The notes beneath the pieces are model-generated. The model was not told the DNA's origin. It did not search any database and worked only from the letters and a program-made list of their open reading frames with translations. 64,000 bases of DNA from an uncultured Candidatus Poseidoniales archaeon (lineage in GTDB: Archaea; Thermoplasmatota; Poseidoniia; Poseidoniales; Thalassarchaeaceae). The stretch spans positions 106,968 through 170,967 of the forward strand of contig CACELO010000001.1 in the NCBI GenBank assembly GCA_902560445.1. Direction: 5' to 3'. The translations under genes were made by a program, and so were the position numbers. Shown piece by piece: positions 62,107 through 64,000 of the stretch (positions are counted from its first letter, which is position 1; the number at the start of each line of letters is the position of its first letter).

Positions 62107-62814
62107 GTGCTTTCCATAGAGGATCTAAGAAAGGGCTTTGGCTCTGGTAGGAGACGTCTAGAAGTACTGAAAGGCATCAATCTGAAAGTCGAAAAAGGAG
62201 AGTTAGTCAGCCTGATGGGCCCTAGTGGATGTGGAAAGAGTACCCTTCTAAATATCATTGGTGGTCTACTTGAAGCAGACTCTGGAAGAATAAGTCTTGA
62301 GAATTTCGATTATGGTACAAAGTCTCCAAACAAAGTAGTCGATGTCAGACGGAATGGCGTAGGTTGGATTTTCCAAGATTTTCATTTAGTCGAGCGATTG
62401 AGTGCTCTTGACAACGTTGCATTCAGTCTGGAACTTTCTGGTATGTCAGCCAAAGAAGCAGAAGATAGGGCTTCGACAGCCTTGGAAAGAGTCGGTCTTG
62501 CAGATAGAATGGAATTCATTCCAGACCAACTATCAGGTGGCCAACAGCAAAGGGTAGCAGTTGCCAGGGCGATATCCGGTTCAAGACCACTAATTCTTGC
62601 TGATGAGCCTACAGGTAATCTTGACGTAAAGAGTGGAGAAGAGATACTAGACTTATTCCAAGATTTGTGTAAGAATGACGGAATTTCTGTACTGATGGTA
62701 ACCCATGACCCCGTATTGGCCTCAAGGGCAGACAGAATGTTGCTCCTCAAGGATGGAGTTACTGCAGCTTCGGACATACGTTCTGCATGGGGAATTGAGG
62801 AGTTGCAGTCATGA
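62107..62814 (+). CDS. ABC transporter ATPase, MacB/LolD type
   Basis: The 235-residue ATPase has Walker A GPSGCGKST, Q-loop WIFQDFHLVERL, signature LSGGQQQR, Walker B LILADEPTGNLD and the H-loop VTHD. The sequence is of the LolD/MacB class, which pairs with FtsX-like permeases to work on lipoproteins, peptides or envelope substrates. It starts with GTG at 62107. Its stop overlaps the permease ATG as ATGA. Confidence 0.93.
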   Translation: MLSIEDLRKGFGSGRRRLEVLKGINLKVEKGELVSLMGPSGCGKSTLLNIIGGLLEADSGRISLENFDYGTKSPNKVVDVRRNGVGWIFQDFHLVERLSALDNVAFSLELSGMSAKEAEDRASTALERVGLADRMEFIPDQLSGGQQQRVAVARAISGSRPLILADEPTGNLDVKSGEEILDLFQDLCKNDGISVLMVTHDPVLASRADRMLLLKDGVTAASDIRSAWGIEELQS

Positions 62815-64000
62815 ACCTAGAGTCTATGATTTCAGAAGTCCTACCGACCATGTTATGGGCTTGGATTTCTGTTGGACTCTTCATATTAGGTATACACACC
62901 GCTATCAAAAATTATCGGTGGTGGTACAACCTAGCAAAGAAAGCGGCTAGCCCTAATCGATCAGGAACATTAGATCAGGCAATGGATAGATTGTCTCTTT
63001 CAAATCGCATTAAAAGGTGGTTTCAAACCTTCAAAAATCGGTGGTTAGCCGCTCCAAACAACATCTCAATGGCTCTCAAGAGTGCTTGGAGGGCTCGTGA
63101 AAGAGGCCTAGCAATTTTTGCTGGCGTATTCCTTTCTTCACTCGTGATTACAACTGTCCTCGCTTATGCTGTAGGATTGAATCAGGGATTTTTCCAGTTC
63201 TCACTCGAAGGTGAAGTATTCGATGCTAAGTTAGACTTCCAACAAGACCCAGGTGGAAGTTGGGATGGAAGGACAAACAATTCTGAACTTTGGGAGTCGT
63301 TCTGTGATGATATGACCGCAATGGAAGAATTTTCTGATTGTAGCATTGTCTACGGTAGACAAGGTGTGCGAGTCAATGGTTTCTTTGACGAAAGTTTTGC
63401 TGTTCCTCAGCCTCTCAATGTGGTTTCAGCCACGGGAACTTCGGCCGATTGGGGCAATGTTAGTTGGGAATATCCCGAGGCTTTCGAAAATGGCCCTCCA
63501 ATAAATGACGGAAGAACAATCCGATTTTATGGTTCTGGAATATGGGATGGTGATCTTGCTGATAGGCATGCTAAGTCAGTGATTTTTGGTGAATGGCCAG
63601 CAAGTGTAGCCGATGCAGAAGCCAATCGTTCTGTCATTCTTCCATCAAAAATCGCTAGTGCAGCGGGAGCAGAGGTCGATGAGATAATTTCAACTCTAAC
63701 ATTCTCTTACATCAACGGGACTTACACATTTGAACAATTCCAGAAGGCATTCGATGAATGTCAAGGTACACTGGACAATAATTTGGAGGTTGGTCGAATT
63801 TATTGTTTGGAAACTTTCAATATTACGAATCTGAAAGTTGCCGCAATCTATGAGGAAGGAGATTTTGCAAATCCAACTTTGCTATTCCACCCAGTAATGG
63901 TCACAGATTCTGTTCTAAGCGAAGAACAAAAGTTGGTTCTGATGCAGAAAGACCATGCGTATCTCGGAATAGCTGTGGATAGGAATCTACTTCCAACAAC
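62811..64000 (+). CDS. FtsX/MacB-like ABC permease, 3' end beyond window
   Basis: The ATG overlaps the ATPase stop (ATGA), and the frame is open to the window end (396 codons). A first membrane helix (LWAWISVGLFILGIHTA) is followed by a basic cytosolic loop. A second helix (AIFAGVFLSSLVITTVLAY) is followed by a large extracytoplasmic domain with several Cys, as in MacB-type permeases. The further helices should lie beyond the window. With the ATPase it forms a mechanotransmission-type transporter; the substrate is unknown. Confidence 0.8.
   Translation, partial: MNLESMISEVLPTMLWAWISVGLFILGIHTAIKNYRWWYNLAKKAASPNRSGTLDQAMDRLSLSNRIKRWFQTFKNRWLAAPNNISMALKSAWRARERGLAIFAGVFLSSLVITTVLAYAVGLNQGFFQFSLEGEVFDAKLDFQQDPGGSWDGRTNNSELWESFCDDMTAMEEFSDCSIVYGRQGVRVNGFFDESFAVPQPLNVVSATGTSADWGNVSWEYPEAFENGPPINDGRTIRFYGSGIWDGDLADRHAKSVIFGEWPASVADAEANRSVILPSKIASAAGAEVDEIISTLTFSYINGTYTFEQFQKAFDECQGTLDNNLEVGRIYCLETFNITNLKVAAIYEEGDFANPTLLFHPVMVTDSVLSEEQKLVLMQKDHAYLGIAVDRNLLPT

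Noticed and set aside
1-64000. CRISPR arrays, insertion sequences, integrases, rRNA genes, inteins
   Set aside because: None seen: no regularly spaced repeats, transposase or integrase motifs, or rRNA-like stretches, and PolB, aIF5B and EF-1alpha are uninterrupted.

Overview
The window reads as a chromosomal segment of a planktonic euryarchaeon, most likely Marine Group II (Candidatus Poseidoniales). The information-processing genes are archaeal: EF-1alpha, aIF5B, uS2, uS10, eL24, eS28, L7Ae, a GINS subunit, a family B DNA polymerase with a C-terminal PIP box, and deoxyhypusine synthase. They are mixed with bacterial-type genes (UvrB, CcmF, a fused 3-hydroxyacyl-CoA dehydrogenase/enoyl-CoA hydratase, an Fe-S photolyase, an Hc1-like protein) and many large exported beta-sandwich proteins, one ending in a PGF-CTERM-like tail. 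That mixture, the moderate base composition, and Shine-Dalgarno sites with the core GAGGTG fit this group. The assignment is inference; no rRNA is present.

Layout. 1-8.1 kb: a fasciclin/cupredoxin surface protein cut by the window edge, an Fe-S photolyase, a branched-chain aminotransferase, PolB and a PKD lipoprotein. 8.2-13.3 kb: the tuf-rps10 pair, a C1B peptidase, a GINS subunit, tRNA-Leu(CAA) and a HAD phosphatase. 13.4-20.1 kb: a P1B metal ATPase, a triple zinc-ribbon protein, a coiled-coil protein and a surface protein with five Asp-rich calcium-type repeats. 20.1-25.1 kb: ndk, infB, moxR, a YczE-like protein and parA, all on the minus strand. 25.2-28.3 kb: a membrane-tethered S15-type hydrolase and a cold-shock gene lie between rpl7ae-rps28e-rpl24e and the ndk-infB genes that usually follow them. 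28.4-34.6 kb: PRPP synthetase, tRNA-Ile(GAU), a class III aminotransferase with an 18-bp palindrome in its promoter, a degenerate epimerase, an Hc1-like protein and deoxyhypusine synthase. 34.6-43.5 kb: UvrB, then UbiA, UbiD, a geranylgeranyl-reductase-family flavoprotein and CcmF (quinone/isoprenoid and cytochrome c maturation). 43.6-47.2 kb: an FKBP isomerase, a lipoprotein, uS2, Dus and a DUF2237 protein. 47.2-50.2 kb: a minus-strand run of three winged-helix regulators, one membrane-tethered, plus one membrane protein. 50.25-50.77 kb: a region without a normal-size gene, holding three operator-like palindromes and four very short ORFs. 50.8-57.3 kb: the fatty-acid oxidation fusion, then a tightly overlapping three-gene exported/membrane cluster with CxCH and CxxxCH motifs. 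57.3-64 kb: a GC-rich Cys/acid-rich exported protein, two GT4 glycosyltransferases, a degenerate glycosyltransferase and a MacB-type ABC ATPase with its permease cut by the window end.

The observations most worth a second look are: (i) the overlapping cluster at 52949-57308, which looks like an undescribed surface/membrane redox or metal module; (ii) ccmF, whose conserved N-terminus is in frame but has AUA where the start should be; (iii) the short-ORF and palindrome region beside the HxlR gene; (iv) the compositionally odd Cys-rich exported protein at 57314-58573.
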